Notes: generated by a model from the letters alone, not told the origin. Counted from the stretch's first letter, positions 17,495 through 26,689 are shown. The stretch is 64,000 nt of DNA from Woodsholea maritima DSM 17123 (GCF_000382325.1 NZ_KB908058.1:186001-250000), one strand, 5' to 3'. Numbers and translations: made by a program.

Positions 17495-18112
17495 ATGGCT
17501 GTCTTTATTCGTCTTCTGGCTGCTCTTCCTGTAGCTGCCTTGGTGACGCTCATCATTTTCTTAATCATGCCTCTTTTGATCTTTACAGACGAGATCCCCA
17601 TTGAGGAAGAAGCTGATGAACTTCGTATTTCAATCCGTGATGAGGTTGAAGAGGTGCGGACCAGGACACGTGATCTAACCCCTGATGAGGTTGATCAGGT
17701 TGATCCCCCGCCCCCTCCGCCTCAGGTCGAACAGCAGCGCGCTGACCAGCCCACAGAGAGTGTCTCTACGGCTGTGGGTGAACTGCCTACGTTTGACCAG
17801 CCTGATTTGGGCTCCAATACGGTAAGCTTCTCGGTTTCTGATCGCGATGCCCAGCCGTTGGTCCGGATCGAGCCACAATATCCGCCGCGTGCGGCTGAAC
17901 GTGGCACGGAAGGTTATTGCACAGTCAATTTTGACGTGAACCCAGATGGAACGCCGACCAATATCTCGATTATTAGCTGTTCAAGCTCTGTGTTTGAACG
18001 CTCATCAATCCGAGCGGTTGAACGCTGGCGTTACAATCCGAAGATCGTCAATGGTCAAGCGGTAGCGCGGACCGGGGTTCAAACCCGCTTCGACTATCAA
18101 TTGGCTGACTAA
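17495..18112 (+). CDS. tonB: TonB energy transducer
   Basis: A 205-residue protein anchored by an N-terminal helix (FIRLLAALPVAALVTLIIFL), followed by an acidic segment, a short proline run (DPPPPPPQ) and a C-terminal TonB domain. The domain is recognised by RIEPQYPPRAAERGTEGYC, VNFDVNPDGTPTN and AVERWRYNPKIVNGQ. It transmits ExbBD energy to outer-membrane TonB-dependent receptors. ATG 17495 follows GGGAGGGAAG; an upstream ATG at 17450 would overlap exbD with no benefit. The proline spacer is short compared with enterobacterial TonB, as in TonB2. Confidence 0.93.
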   Translation: MAVFIRLLAALPVAALVTLIIFLIMPLLIFTDEIPIEEEADELRISIRDEVEEVRTRTRDLTPDEVDQVDPPPPPPQVEQQRADQPTESVSTAVGELPTFDQPDLGSNTVSFSVSDRDAQPLVRIEPQYPPRAAERGTEGYCTVNFDVNPDGTPTNISIISCSSSVFERSSIRAVERWRYNPKIVNGQAVARTGVQTRFDYQLAD

Positions 18113-18123
18113 TGTCACGCGCG

Positions 18124-18152
18124 GGCTCACTGCTCACTGGGAGCAGTGAGCC
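18124..18152 (+). repeat. Intercistronic hairpin between tonB and the TPR gene
   Basis: A perfect 12-bp stem (GGCTCACTGCTC and its complement) with a five-base ACTGG loop, not followed by a T-run. It starts 11 bases after the tonB stop and ends 20 bases before the TPR gene start. It may stabilise the upstream mRNA or attenuate downstream expression rather than terminate. Confidence 0.7.
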
Positions 18153-18172
18153 TCTCGCCCCAGGAGCTTAAG

Positions 18173-19723
18173 ATGCAACGCTCTTTTGGACTAAATTCTA
18201 AAGGCGTCCTGCGGGCTGCAGGAACCTTATTCGCGGCATCGGTGATCGCGCTTAGCGTCACTATGCCATCAGAGGCCCAACGGGGTCGTAACAACAATGA
18301 TGAAGCCGAGCGCAATGAAGAGAACCGTTCGTTCTCGGCTGAGATTGGTCAAATTGTTCTGGATGCGCAAACTGCGCTTTCAGAAGATAATAATGCAGAG
18401 GCCATTCGGCTTTTGACCTCTGCCCTGCAACAAGAACCATCCCCTTATGAAACTGGGATGATCTACAATTTGCGGGCGCGTGCGTATTTTGCACAAGACA
18501 ACCTACCGCAAGCTATTCGCGATTTCTTGGCCGCCATTAACAATGGCGCGTTCAATAATGAAGAAATTGCCGATCTTCGTATTGCCATTGGCCAGATGTA
18601 TCTGGCTGAAGACCAAATCAACGAAGGTATTCAGCAATTCGAATTGGCCCTGCAGTCTGGTGTTGAATTAAGCGCATCTTTGGCGAAGAAATTAGCACAA
18701 GCTTATGTCCGTGCGGAGCGTTTCCGTGAAGGTCTGCAATACGCTGAATTCTTCTATAATAATGAGCCTAATAAGGTGATGGGGGATTACTCCCTCATGC
18801 AATATTACTACAATCAGCTGGAGCGTCCTCAAGACGAGCTGCGGGTTGTACGTGAAATTGTAAACCGTTTCCCAGGTGAGCGTACCGGTTGGCAAAACTT
18901 GGTTGCCCTCTATGCGCGAACTGGGCAAGAGCCTTTGGCGTTCGAAGTTAACAAGTTGATGTACCTCAATGGGTTAACTCAAGATGGCCGTCAGGTTGTT
19001 AACCTGGTTCAGTATTACAGCTTTTATGAGAACCCCTATCGGGGGGCAAGCATTCTCGAACGTGAGATGAATGCTGGTACCATTGAAAACAACCGCCAAA
19101 ACCTAGAACTACTCGCCAATCTATGGCGTCAGGCTCAGGAATGGCAACGCGCTTTGGGGCCTCTTGAGCGTTTAGCTGAGATGACTGGTAGTGGTGATGA
19201 TGCTCGCAAATTGGGCGAAGCCTACTTCCAGTTGAATCAAAATGCGCAAGCTGAAACGTGGCTTGCTCGTGCTGTTGAGCGTGGTGGTTTTGACCGTATC
19301 GGCAATGCCTGGACGATGTTAGGTAATGCGCGTTATAATCAAAACAATCGCCAAGGCGCATTGCGCGCTTGGCGTGAGGGGGCGCGCTACCCTGAATCAC
19401 GTCGTACAGCTCAAGGCTGGATCCAGTTCGTGGTTGCCCAGATTGAAAACGAGGGCATGCGCGAATATCAACGCCGCAAAGTGGTGTTTGATGAGTGTGA
19501 TCTCACCATTGATGCTGAGAAAGCCCAAGCGGTTCTTTTGGGTAATCTTGATGAAGATGGGCGTGTGCGTTTGGATGAAGTGCCTGAGCGGTGTCAGTCT
19601 TACTTCAACGTCTATGGTGAGTTGATCCCAGGGTCGGCACCTGTTCCTCCTGGTCAACAGCAAGCTCAAGCAGAGCCTGTTGAAGACAGCCAAGAAGAAG
19701 CTTCTGAAAGCGAAGCGGGCTAA
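18173..19723 (+). CDS. Periplasmic TPR protein of the TonB operon
   Basis: A 516-residue exported protein with a signal peptide (residues ~1-37, ending near SEAQ) followed by tetratricopeptide-like helical repeats. Examples are AIRLLTSALQQEPSPYETGMIYNLRARAYFAQ (~residues 75-105) and IADLRIAIGQMYLAEDQINEGIQ (~125-150), with more further on, including LGEAYFQLNQNAQAETWLARAVE. The tail is acidic and glutamine/glutamate-rich. ATG 18173 follows AGGAG. TPR proteins close Vibrio TonB2-type operons, probably as scaffolds. It is the last gene before a strong terminator. Confidence 0.85.
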   Translation: MQRSFGLNSKGVLRAAGTLFAASVIALSVTMPSEAQRGRNNNDEAERNEENRSFSAEIGQIVLDAQTALSEDNNAEAIRLLTSALQQEPSPYETGMIYNLRARAYFAQDNLPQAIRDFLAAINNGAFNNEEIADLRIAIGQMYLAEDQINEGIQQFELALQSGVELSASLAKKLAQAYVRAERFREGLQYAEFFYNNEPNKVMGDYSLMQYYYNQLERPQDELRVVREIVNRFPGERTGWQNLVALYARTGQEPLAFEVNKLMYLNGLTQDGRQVVNLVQYYSFYENPYRGASILEREMNAGTIENNRQNLELLANLWRQAQEWQRALGPLERLAEMTGSGDDARKLGEAYFQLNQNAQAETWLARAVERGGFDRIGNAWTMLGNARYNQNNRQGALRAWREGARYPESRRTAQGWIQFVVAQIENEGMREYQRRKVVFDECDLTIDAEKAQAVLLGNLDEDGRVRLDEVPERCQSYFNVYGELIPGSAPVPPGQQQAQAEPVEDSQEEASESEAG

Positions 19724-19747
19724 GACTTGCTTGTCTTTTTATGCTTT

Positions 19748-19777
19748 AAAACCCCGGCCTTTGGCCGGGGTTTTTTC
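19748..19777 (+). terminator. Intrinsic terminator of the TonB operon
   Basis: AAAACCCCGGCC pairs with GGCCGGGGTTTT around a TTT loop, followed by a T-run. It lies 24 bases after the TPR gene stop. Confidence 0.93.
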
Positions 19778-19921
19778 TTAGTTCCTCAGAGTATTCGACC
19801 AAGGTCTTACGACTAATGTCTAAGCGAGAAGGGTAATTATCGACTTATTAACAAGGGTTTATCGCGTTACTATCTCCGGTATCGCCTTTCGGTGATGCAA
19901 AATTTAACAAGGGGATTAACA

Positions 19922-20548
19922 ATGGCGACAACCCTGCAACCGATGCATTCCCAGCTGACACGGATCGTCATGATGACACCGCTGGCCGCTTTTATAACCC
20001 TCGTGGTGTTTATGGTCATGCAGATGCTGATCCGTGTTGAAGCGGCTTTGCCCGAATTGGCTATAGAATTGCCGCGGATCACGATTTTTGAGTATGTTGC
20101 ACCCGAACAGCCGGAACGCCGAGCTTTTGATCCTGTAGAGCCCACGCCGGCCCCACCGGCGCGCCCTGATGTTGAACCTGTAGATCCGCTGAACCCCACC
20201 ACATTTGGGGACGGCTATCCACCTGTGCCCGCGCCCCGCCCGGATACAGGCGGCACTGGCGCTATGGGCCCTGTGGAGATCCCCATGGCGGGATTGGTGC
20301 GCCGTATCAATCCTGATTATCCCATGGATATGGCGTCACGCGGGATCGAGGGGGAGTGCCTGGTGGCCTATGATATTTTAGGCTCGGGCCACACTGCGAA
20401 TGTGCGGATTATCAACTGCACGCATTCGGGATTTGCGCGTTCGACTGTGCGTGCGGTTGAGCAATGGCGCTATGGTATAGATAGCAACATCCCCGCAACA
20501 GCGGTGCGGGAGCGTGAGACGACAAATATTGTGTATAATCTCGACTAA
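19922..20548 (+). CDS. Second TonB-family energy transducer
   Basis: A 208-residue TonB-like protein. It has an N-terminal membrane helix (MMTPLAAFITLVVFMVMQMLI), a proline-rich spacer (bases ~20130-20250, rich in Pro with Glu, Asp and Ala) and a C-terminal TonB domain with RRINPDYPMDMASRGIEGE, an YDILGSG strand and AVEQWRYGID. ATG 19922 is preceded by AAGGGGAT at good spacing. It lies after the operon terminator with its own ~120-bp upstream region, so it is separately transcribed but could use the same ExbB/ExbD complex. The two TonB proteins may serve different receptor sets. Confidence 0.9.
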   Translation: MATTLQPMHSQLTRIVMMTPLAAFITLVVFMVMQMLIRVEAALPELAIELPRITIFEYVAPEQPERRAFDPVEPTPAPPARPDVEPVDPLNPTTFGDGYPPVPAPRPDTGGTGAMGPVEIPMAGLVRRINPDYPMDMASRGIEGECLVAYDILGSGHTANVRIINCTHSGFARSTVRAVEQWRYGIDSNIPATAVRERETTNIVYNLD

Positions 20549-20568
20549 GACGCGAACACTCTGCACGG

Positions 20569-20597
20569 AAAAGGCGGGCTGCGGCCCGTCTTTTTTT
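20569..20597 (+). terminator. Intrinsic terminator of the second TonB gene
   Basis: AAAAGGCGGGC pairs with GCCCGTCTTTT (one G-T wobble) around a TGCG loop and is followed by seven T residues. Confidence 0.88.
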
Positions 20598-20718
20598 ATG
20601 TCTTTCTCTCTGCGTGCGCATTGTTAAAAAGGGTGATCTGAATAGGGGGGGGCAGGCACATCACGCTTGAGGCGCATTGTCACGCCATTGGCCCGAGGGG
20701 GTGGGTTATAAAGGGGGC

Positions 20719-21249
20719 ATGATTAGATCAGATACCTTGCCCTATCACAGTCTGCTATGCGCCTATGTGGCCCCAAAAGACTATGTAGATGTCTATAGCG
20801 CCGATTTGAGCGTCCGCCCGGATCTTATGGAGTGTGATATACGCGTTTTGGCGCAGCACTGCCTGTGCGCGGAGATTAAGTGGGCCAAACATCTGTTGAA
20901 GCTCAGGGATTTGATCGTGAAGCCCCTAGGGCTCAAATCCACCGACCTGTTGAGCCGGGATGACGCGCAAAGCGAGATCGAGGCTAAGGGGGTAGGGGAC
21001 CGGATTGATTTCTTTAAAATCTATCAGATTACAGCGGATGAAATCCTGTTGGGTGAGGATGATCGCCATCAGGATTTTCGCGTGTCAGTGATGCGTCAAC
21101 GCGGTGATCACCCTCGCCTTTATGTGGCGACCTGCTGTAAGCGGCATAATTTTTTGGGATATGCCTATCTCGCTATAATCCTGCCCTTTCATAAGGCGAT
21201 TGTGATGAGCGGTTTACGCCGGGCTTTACAAGATCCCTTGCGGCCATGA
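20719..21249 (+). CDS. DUF2867 protein
   Basis: A 176-residue soluble protein. ATG 20719 has AAGGGGG directly upstream, and the longer frame from 20677 lacks a site. Family features are the opening LPYHSLLCAYVAPKDYVDVYS, a central FFKIYQITADEILLGEDDRHQDFRVSV block and the end LGYAYLAIILPFHKAIVMSGL, which fit DUF2867. Members form a SRPBCC-like compact fold and have no assigned enzyme activity that I can state. It is a single gene convergent with the oligopeptidase gene across a strong terminator. Confidence 0.78.
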   Translation: MIRSDTLPYHSLLCAYVAPKDYVDVYSADLSVRPDLMECDIRVLAQHCLCAEIKWAKHLLKLRDLIVKPLGLKSTDLLSRDDAQSEIEAKGVGDRIDFFKIYQITADEILLGEDDRHQDFRVSVMRQRGDHPRLYVATCCKRHNFLGYAYLAIILPFHKAIVMSGLRRALQDPLRP

Positions 21250-21283
21250 AAAAGCCCTGAGCGTGAAGGCTCAGGGCTTTTTT
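21250..21283. terminator. Bidirectional terminator between DUF2867 gene and oligopeptidase gene
   Basis: AAAAGCCCTGAGC pairs with GCTCAGGGCTTTT around a GTGAAG loop with a T-run beyond. It starts directly after the DUF2867 stop codon. Confidence 0.92.
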
Positions 21284-21308
21284 GCAGGAGTTTAAACGGC
21301 TTTAACGC

Positions 21309-23612
21309 TTATTCATCGCCGCCTTCGCCTTCCCCGGTGGGGCGGGCATAGTGGTCGGCGATCCCGACAGCCATCAGGGCAAAGGTGTAATCCTCAGCGC
21401 GTTCCTTCAAGGCGTCAAAACGCCCAGAGGCCCCGCCATGGCCCGCACCCATATTGGTGCGCAGCAAAGTCAGGCCATCATCGGTACGCCGATCGCGCAC
21501 ACGCGCAACCCATTTGGCAGGCTCCCAATAGGTGACGCGGGGATCGGTCAGACCCGCTGTTGCCAACAGGTGCGGATAGGCTTTGGCTTCGACATTGTCA
21601 TAAGGGCTGTAAGCGAGGATCTGATCGTAGGCGGTCTCGCTTTCCAACGGATTACCCCATTCTGGCCACTCCGGCGGGGTCAGGGGAAGCTCGGTATCGC
21701 TCATCGTGTTGAGGACATCCACAAACGGTACCGCACCGATGACACCGGCAAACAGCTCCGGCGCTTGGTTCATAGAGGCCCCGACGAGCAGACCGCCCGC
21801 AGACCCGCCATGGGCGACGATATGGCCTTCACGTGTGTAGTTTTCCGCGATCAGAGCCCGGCCCGAATCAACGAAATCGTTGAAGGTGTTGATCTTCTTA
21901 TCGAGCTTGCCGTCGAGATACCATTGATAGCCGCGCGCTTGACCGCCGCGAATATGGGCAATCGCATAGACCATGCCGCGATCAACCAGGCTAAGGCGGG
22001 TGGTGGAGAAACCGGCCGGAATGGTGATGCCGTAAGAGCCATAGCCATAGAGCAGCAAGGGCGCGGTGCCATCAATCGGGGTGTCTTTATGATAAAGGAT
22101 TGTCACCGGAATGGTCACGCCATCGCGCGCGGGGGCGTTGATGCGGCGCACGATATAATCATCGCGATTGTGACCCGAGGGGATTTCCTGGGTCTTCAAC
22201 AAGGTCCGCTCACGCGAGGCCATGTTGTAATCAAAGGTCTCTTCTGGGGTCGATGGGCTTTCATAGGTAAAGCGCATCATGTCGGTGGCGTATTCATAAC
22301 CGCCATCCATGCCCAAGGAGTAAGCTTCTTCTTCGAAAGCGATATTATGCTCTTCACCGCTTTCCAGATTGCGGATCACGATGCGCGGTAGAGCATTTTC
22401 ACGCTCAGAACGCACCATCCAGTGCTCAAAACCCATAACGCCATTGATCAAAGTGCCAGGACGATGGGGCAGAACTTCGCTCCAATTGTCCTTCTGAGGC
22501 GCATCGAGCGGGGCCGTCATCAGTTTGAAGTCCACCGCGCCATCGGCATTGGTGAGGATCCAGAACTGGCCGCCCGCCTCAGTGAGGCTATATTCAACGC
22601 CGCTTTGGCGCTCAGCCACCAGAACAGGGTCCGCCGCCGGGTCATTGGCATCAATCAAGCGGTATTCGCTGGTGGTGTGATCACCCGAAGAGAGCAGGAT
22701 ATAGCTATCGCCCTCGGTCTTACCCACACCCAGGAAATAACCCTCATCGGCTTCTTCATAAATCAGGGTGGGCTCGGCCGCGTCGATGGCTTGGCGATAG
22801 ATGCGGCGCGGGCGGTTATTGCTGTCACGCCAGACCCAGAAGAGGGTTTGCGAATCATTGGCCCACACCATGGAGCCATAGCCCTCATCCGACAGGGTGG
22901 TGATCAACTCGCCGCTTTCCAGATCAAGGATGCGCAGCTCATAAAACTCAGAGCCCTTGGTGTCGACGGCATAGGCGAGATAACGGTGATCGGGTGAATG
23001 GATCACAGCGCCCAGATCGAAATACTCAATGCCTTCGGCGGCGGCATTACCGTCCAGAATGATCTCTTCTTCATTGACCATCGCGCCAGTGTCATCGGCG
23101 GGATAACGCACATAGACCGGATATTGTTCGCCTTCGCGGTAACGGACAGAATAATAGAATTGGCCATCACGAGAGGGGACCGCGCTGTCATCTTCTTTGA
23201 TGCGGCCACGCATTTCCTGATAAAGCGTCTCTTGCAGGGCCTTGGTCGGCTCCATCACCGCTTCGTAATAGCTGTTTTCAGCGTCGAGGTGCGCGCGGAT
23301 ATCGGCGTCCAAAACGGACGGATCGCGCATCACGTCTTGCCAATTATCATCACGCAGCCAGGCAAATTCGTCAGTGCGGGTGCGGCCCAATTGTTCAACC
23401 ACATGATCACGCTTTTGCGTGACCGGGGCTTCGATCTGGCGTGCGCGTGCGATCAAATCCACAGAGGTGGGGGTGGTGGCTGCAGCCGTATGCGTCATTT
23501 CGTGTGTGCTTTCTTCTTGATGCGTCGGCGTGGCTGGCTGACAGGCCGCCAAAACGCCAAGGCTGGCGGCACCGAGCAGGGCGCTGCGCCAGGGTTTGGT
23601 TTGCCAAGACAT
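21309..23612 (-). CDS. Oligopeptidase B-like S9A serine peptidase, predicted lipoprotein
   Basis: A 767-residue prolyl-oligopeptidase family enzyme. The N-terminus has a signal peptide with lipobox LAAC (Cys ~24), so it is exported and lipid-anchored, unlike cytoplasmic oligopeptidase B. A seven-bladed beta-propeller domain (~80-430) precedes the catalytic domain. The active-site serine is in HGGSAGGLLVGASMNQ, the aspartate in TAGLTDPRVTYWEPAKW, and the histidine in GAGHGGASGR. It would cleave short peptides, oligopeptidase B-type enzymes preferring basic residues. The closest named member is ptrB, but the export signal makes the symbol uncertain. It is followed downstream by a strong terminator. 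Confidence 0.92.
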   Translation of the reverse strand: MSWQTKPWRSALLGAASLGVLAACQPATPTHQEESTHEMTHTAAATTPTSVDLIARARQIEAPVTQKRDHVVEQLGRTRTDEFAWLRDDNWQDVMRDPSVLDADIRAHLDAENSYYEAVMEPTKALQETLYQEMRGRIKEDDSAVPSRDGQFYYSVRYREGEQYPVYVRYPADDTGAMVNEEEIILDGNAAAEGIEYFDLGAVIHSPDHRYLAYAVDTKGSEFYELRILDLESGELITTLSDEGYGSMVWANDSQTLFWVWRDSNNRPRRIYRQAIDAAEPTLIYEEADEGYFLGVGKTEGDSYILLSSGDHTTSEYRLIDANDPAADPVLVAERQSGVEYSLTEAGGQFWILTNADGAVDFKLMTAPLDAPQKDNWSEVLPHRPGTLINGVMGFEHWMVRSERENALPRIVIRNLESGEEHNIAFEEEAYSLGMDGGYEYATDMMRFTYESPSTPEETFDYNMASRERTLLKTQEIPSGHNRDDYIVRRINAPARDGVTIPVTILYHKDTPIDGTAPLLLYGYGSYGITIPAGFSTTRLSLVDRGMVYAIAHIRGGQARGYQWYLDGKLDKKINTFNDFVDSGRALIAENYTREGHIVAHGGSAGGLLVGASMNQAPELFAGVIGAVPFVDVLNTMSDTELPLTPPEWPEWGNPLESETAYDQILAYSPYDNVEAKAYPHLLATAGLTDPRVTYWEPAKWVARVRDRRTDDGLTLLRTNMGAGHGGASGRFDALKERAEDYTFALMAVGIADHYARPTGEGEGGDE

Positions 23613-23654
23613 GGATCATTCCCCCTAAAGTGTGATGGTTATAGTATAATGTTC

Positions 23655-24062
23655 TTATTCTTGCGTCGTCTCAGGTTTAAAGTCCAGCGCTGTTCCATTG
23701 GTACAAAATCGTAGACCTGTGGGCTCTGGCCCGTCATTGAAGACATGGCCCAAATGTGCCCCGCATGTGGCACAATGGATTTCGGTACGGGGCATCACCA
23801 GTTTGAAATCGGTTTTGGTCTCTACCGCGTCACTGTCAATAGCGGCATAGAAAGAGGGCCAGCCCGAGCCGGATTCATATTTAGTGCTGGCGGGGAATAA
23901 GGCGCTGTCACAGACCCGGCAATGATACATGCCGTCACGTTTTTCGAAATTATAGGGGTGCGAGCCAGGGGCTTCGGTGCCTTCCTCAAACGCGATGCGG
24001 CGCTCATCCGGGGTGAGCTTGCTTTTTAGGGTCTCAATGTCGGTGGGGCTTAAACGGGCCAT
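23655..24062 (-). CDS. msrB: Peptide-methionine (R)-S-oxide reductase
   Basis: A 135-residue enzyme that reduces the R-sulfoxide of oxidised methionine in proteins. It has the zinc-binding CxxC pairs (YHCRVCDS and IHCATCGAHLGHVF), the GSGWPSF motif and the catalytic cysteine in RFCTNGTALDF near the C-terminus. Length and motif spacing are typical. ATG 24062 lies one codon inside a GTG at 24065, both downstream of AAGGGAGAG. It shares strand with the MFS gene upstream and the S9 peptidase gene downstream. Confidence 0.96.
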   Translation of the reverse strand: MARLSPTDIETLKSKLTPDERRIAFEEGTEAPGSHPYNFEKRDGMYHCRVCDSALFPASTKYESGSGWPSFYAAIDSDAVETKTDFKLVMPRTEIHCATCGAHLGHVFNDGPEPTGLRFCTNGTALDFKPETTQE

Positions 24063-24102
24063 CACGCTCTCCCTTATCGGTTAGAGGCTTTATATAGGAG
24101 GC

Positions 24103-25380
24103 CTAGGCCGGTTCTTCACGGGTCACTTTCATCAGGGGAGAAAAAAGCGCGATCCCCAGCATGAACAGGCTGAGCCCGATCATCGGGATCAAGCTCGCTT
24201 GGCGCGCGCCCAGATGGGCCACGATATAGCCAAAGGTCGCCGCACCGGCGGGCGCCCCGCCAAACAGGCCCAGCTGATAGACGCTCATGACCCGCGCGAG
24301 CTTTCCAGCGGGGGCGTTTTCTTGAACAATGGCACGGCTGAGGGAGATCGCAACCCCTGCGCCCAGGCCCCAGCAGAAAATCAAACCATAAAGCGCCCAT
24401 AGAGGCAGCGGCGTTGCAAAGAGGCCCAGCGCGATAATGGTGATGATCTGGCTGTAAATCAGCGCCTGGCCGGGTTTCTCGATATTGCCCAGGCGCGCCA
24501 GGATGACATTGGCGGCAAAGGCGCCCACCCAAAAGGTCACCAGAAGGCTGGCCAAGACCTCATAGCCGGAATGATAGACATCGCGCACCAGCACCGGAAT
24601 GATCACAAAGAAGCCGCCACCAATCACTAAAAGCCCGACAACAATCATGATTAAGGTCATGGGGCCTAAGATGGGCGAATGCCAGACGGTGGAGATCCCA
24701 TCTTTGAGGCTTTTGAGGACCTTATCCGTTTTGACAGCGCGTGAGGGTAAACGCGGCAGCAACAGGGCGCAGATCCCGCCGAGCAAGAGCCCGACCCCTT
24801 GCAAGGCGAAGAAGTATTTAGGTCCGCTAAAACTCGCCCCAAAGCCCAGCCCCATGCCGAGGATTTGCGCCGCAAATTGCACAAGCGAGGCGATGATGAC
24901 CCCCTTTTGCAAAGACCTTCCGTTTTGATTGAGGCGCTGGCTAACGCGAATAACCGGATTGATCGCCGAATCGCGCGCCGGCATGACGAAGGCTCCCGCG
25001 ATCCCGACGCATAAGGCATAGGCCACCAACATTTCATAGGATAACAAGCCAAAACTCATCAAGGTGAACAGCGATAACGCGGCGAGCGCGGCAAGGGTGT
25101 GGAAGCCCGCCAGCAAAATCCGTCGATCATAGCGCTCGGCGATGACCCCGGTCAGCGGCAAAAGCACCAGCATCGGCGCGGTCAGCGCCGCTTGCGCCAA
25201 GCCCAGCTTATCGGGGCTTTCCATCAGCGTGTAATTGATGACGCCGGGAAAGAGTGTGGTTTGCAGGCCGAAGCCAAAAAACCACGCGCTGATCGTCATC
25301 AGATAGAGCCAGAAGGGCGGCACGGCAATGACGCGGCGTATGCGACGAAAAACAACCAAAACTCTTATCCAATGGGGCAA
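24103..25380 (-). CDS. Major facilitator superfamily transporter
   Basis: A 425-residue membrane protein with about 12 hydrophobic segments. The N-terminal half has the conserved short loop motif GVIAERYDRRILLAG between helices 2 and 3, the MFS signature, and VMPARDSAINPVI resembles the region after helix 4 in EntS-like and MFS_3-type exporters. The substrate is unknown; related proteins are drug or siderophore exporters or permease-like effectors. It precedes msrB by ~40 bp on the same strand and could be co-transcribed with it. Confidence 0.85.
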   Translation of the reverse strand: MPHWIRVLVVFRRIRRVIAVPPFWLYLMTISAWFFGFGLQTTLFPGVINYTLMESPDKLGLAQAALTAPMLVLLPLTGVIAERYDRRILLAGFHTLAALAALSLFTLMSFGLLSYEMLVAYALCVGIAGAFVMPARDSAINPVIRVSQRLNQNGRSLQKGVIIASLVQFAAQILGMGLGFGASFSGPKYFFALQGVGLLLGGICALLLPRLPSRAVKTDKVLKSLKDGISTVWHSPILGPMTLIMIVVGLLVIGGGFFVIIPVLVRDVYHSGYEVLASLLVTFWVGAFAANVILARLGNIEKPGQALIYSQIITIIALGLFATPLPLWALYGLIFCWGLGAGVAISLSRAIVQENAPAGKLARVMSVYQLGLFGGAPAGAATFGYIVAHLGARQASLIPMIGLSLFMLGIALFSPLMKVTREEPA

Positions 25381-25576
25381 TGTCGTGTCTTTGTAGACTT
25401 GATACGCCTATTTACAGAATATTCCGTCTACAAAAACGCTAATAAGTGTAATTTATCTAATCTAAAGCTTCAAGAAAGTGTGAAGTATATGCGTAGAGGC
25501 CAATAACATCTTGGCCACGCTTCCTTAACGCGCCCATGGCATAATGCGATCATGATCAGGACGACAAGGTATGGGC

Positions 25577-26689
25577 ATGGCTGACCTTTACGAATTTTCC
25601 AGTGATGAACGCCTGATGGGCGAGCCCGTGCGCCAAGGGCCAACCGCGCGCACACTGTTGGCGCGCCGCTTGGCCGATATTGTGTGTCTGCCGTCCAGCC
25701 GCGTCACCCCGCCTGAGCGCTGGGTGGTGGCGGATGTCCTGGATGAGGTTTTGCGCCAATCCGATGAGAGCCTGCGCCGCAAGGTGGCCGATCGTTTGGC
25801 GGAGCAAAAGGCCGCGCCCTTGCGCCTCTTACGCCGCTTGGCGTGTGATGTGTTTGAGGTGGCAGAGCCGATCTTAGAGCGCTCACTGTCGCTGACGGAT
25901 TTTGACATGATGGAGGTGGCGCGCACTGGCGAGGTGCGTCACCGCTTGTCCTTGGCGCGGCGTTTGAAAGTGACCCAGCCGGTGTCTGCCGCCCTGGTTC
26001 TGGCCGGGGAACCGCAAGTGCTGGAAGCTTTGCTGCGCAATACCGGCGCGCAATTGGCTGCGCAGACCATGGATCATCTGGTGCAAATGGTGATGGAGCA
26101 TCATGTCCTTGCGCACTTGTTGATCCAACGCCCAGAAATGCGGCCCAATCAGGCCTTTTCCCTGTTCTGGGACTGTGATCATGAATTGCGGCGGATGATT
26201 TTGGACCGCTTCGCCGTGGGCCGCGAAATCCTGCAAGACGCCGCGGAAGATGTGTTCCCGCGCGCGGCCCGCGAGCCTTTTCCCGATCCCCTGATCCAGC
26301 GCGCGCTGGCCTATATTGATCGTCGTCAACGCGATCGTCAGGCCAGTTCGCTTTCCCCTTGGGGCTCTCTGGAAGGGGTGATCGAAGCCGCTGAGCGCCA
26401 GGGCCTTGAGGAGATGCTGTGCGAAGAGGCTGCAAAGCTCGCTAATATCCAACGCTCGCTCTTTGATCGCATGTGTGAGGATTTTGGCGGTGAGCCCTTA
26501 GCGGTCCTGTGTAAAGCGACCGGTTTATCGCGCGATCACTTGGTTTTATTGCTGCGTGCGGCCTGGAAAGGCCTGCGTGAAGATCAGATGCATTTTGCCA
26601 TCCGGGTCTATGATACGTTGAGTGTCGACAAAGCTCAGACCGTATTACGCTATTGGGATTGGTCGTTAAGCCGTCCAAACAGTGTTTAA
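25577..26689 (+). CDS. DUF2336 protein, copy 1
   Basis: A 370-residue soluble, almost wholly helical protein. Features of DUF2336 are a leucine- and arginine-rich repeat-like organisation (LRRKVADRLAEQKAAPLRLLRRLACD, VAEPILERS LSLTDFDM) and AVLCKATGLSRDHLVLLLRAAWKG near the C-terminus. ATG 25577 is seven bases after AAGG; ATG 25571 is too close to it. The family is largely restricted to alphaproteobacteria and has no known activity. A paralogue lies at 47200-48294, and the two share order and motifs but low identity by eye. Confidence 0.82.
   Translation: MADLYEFSSDERLMGEPVRQGPTARTLLARRLADIVCLPSSRVTPPERWVVADVLDEVLRQSDESLRRKVADRLAEQKAAPLRLLRRLACDVFEVAEPILERSLSLTDFDMMEVARTGEVRHRLSLARRLKVTQPVSAALVLAGEPQVLEALLRNTGAQLAAQTMDHLVQMVMEHHVLAHLLIQRPEMRPNQAFSLFWDCDHELRRMILDRFAVGREILQDAAEDVFPRAAREPFPDPLIQRALAYIDRRQRDRQASSLSPWGSLEGVIEAAERQGLEEMLCEEAAKLANIQRSLFDRMCEDFGGEPLAVLCKATGLSRDHLVLLLRAAWKGLREDQMHFAIRVYDTLSVDKAQTVLRYWDWSLSRPNSV

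Noticed and set aside
19909-19921. CtrA-like site TTAA-N-TTAA before the second TonB gene
   Set aside because: The spacing is eight bases, not the seven of the CtrA consensus, and the segment overlaps the ribosome-binding site.
21351-22391. Long ORF of 346 codons opposite the oligopeptidase gene
   Set aside because: Lies wholly antisense to a well-supported gene. GC-rich codon bias produces such shadow frames, and the product has no recognisable domain.
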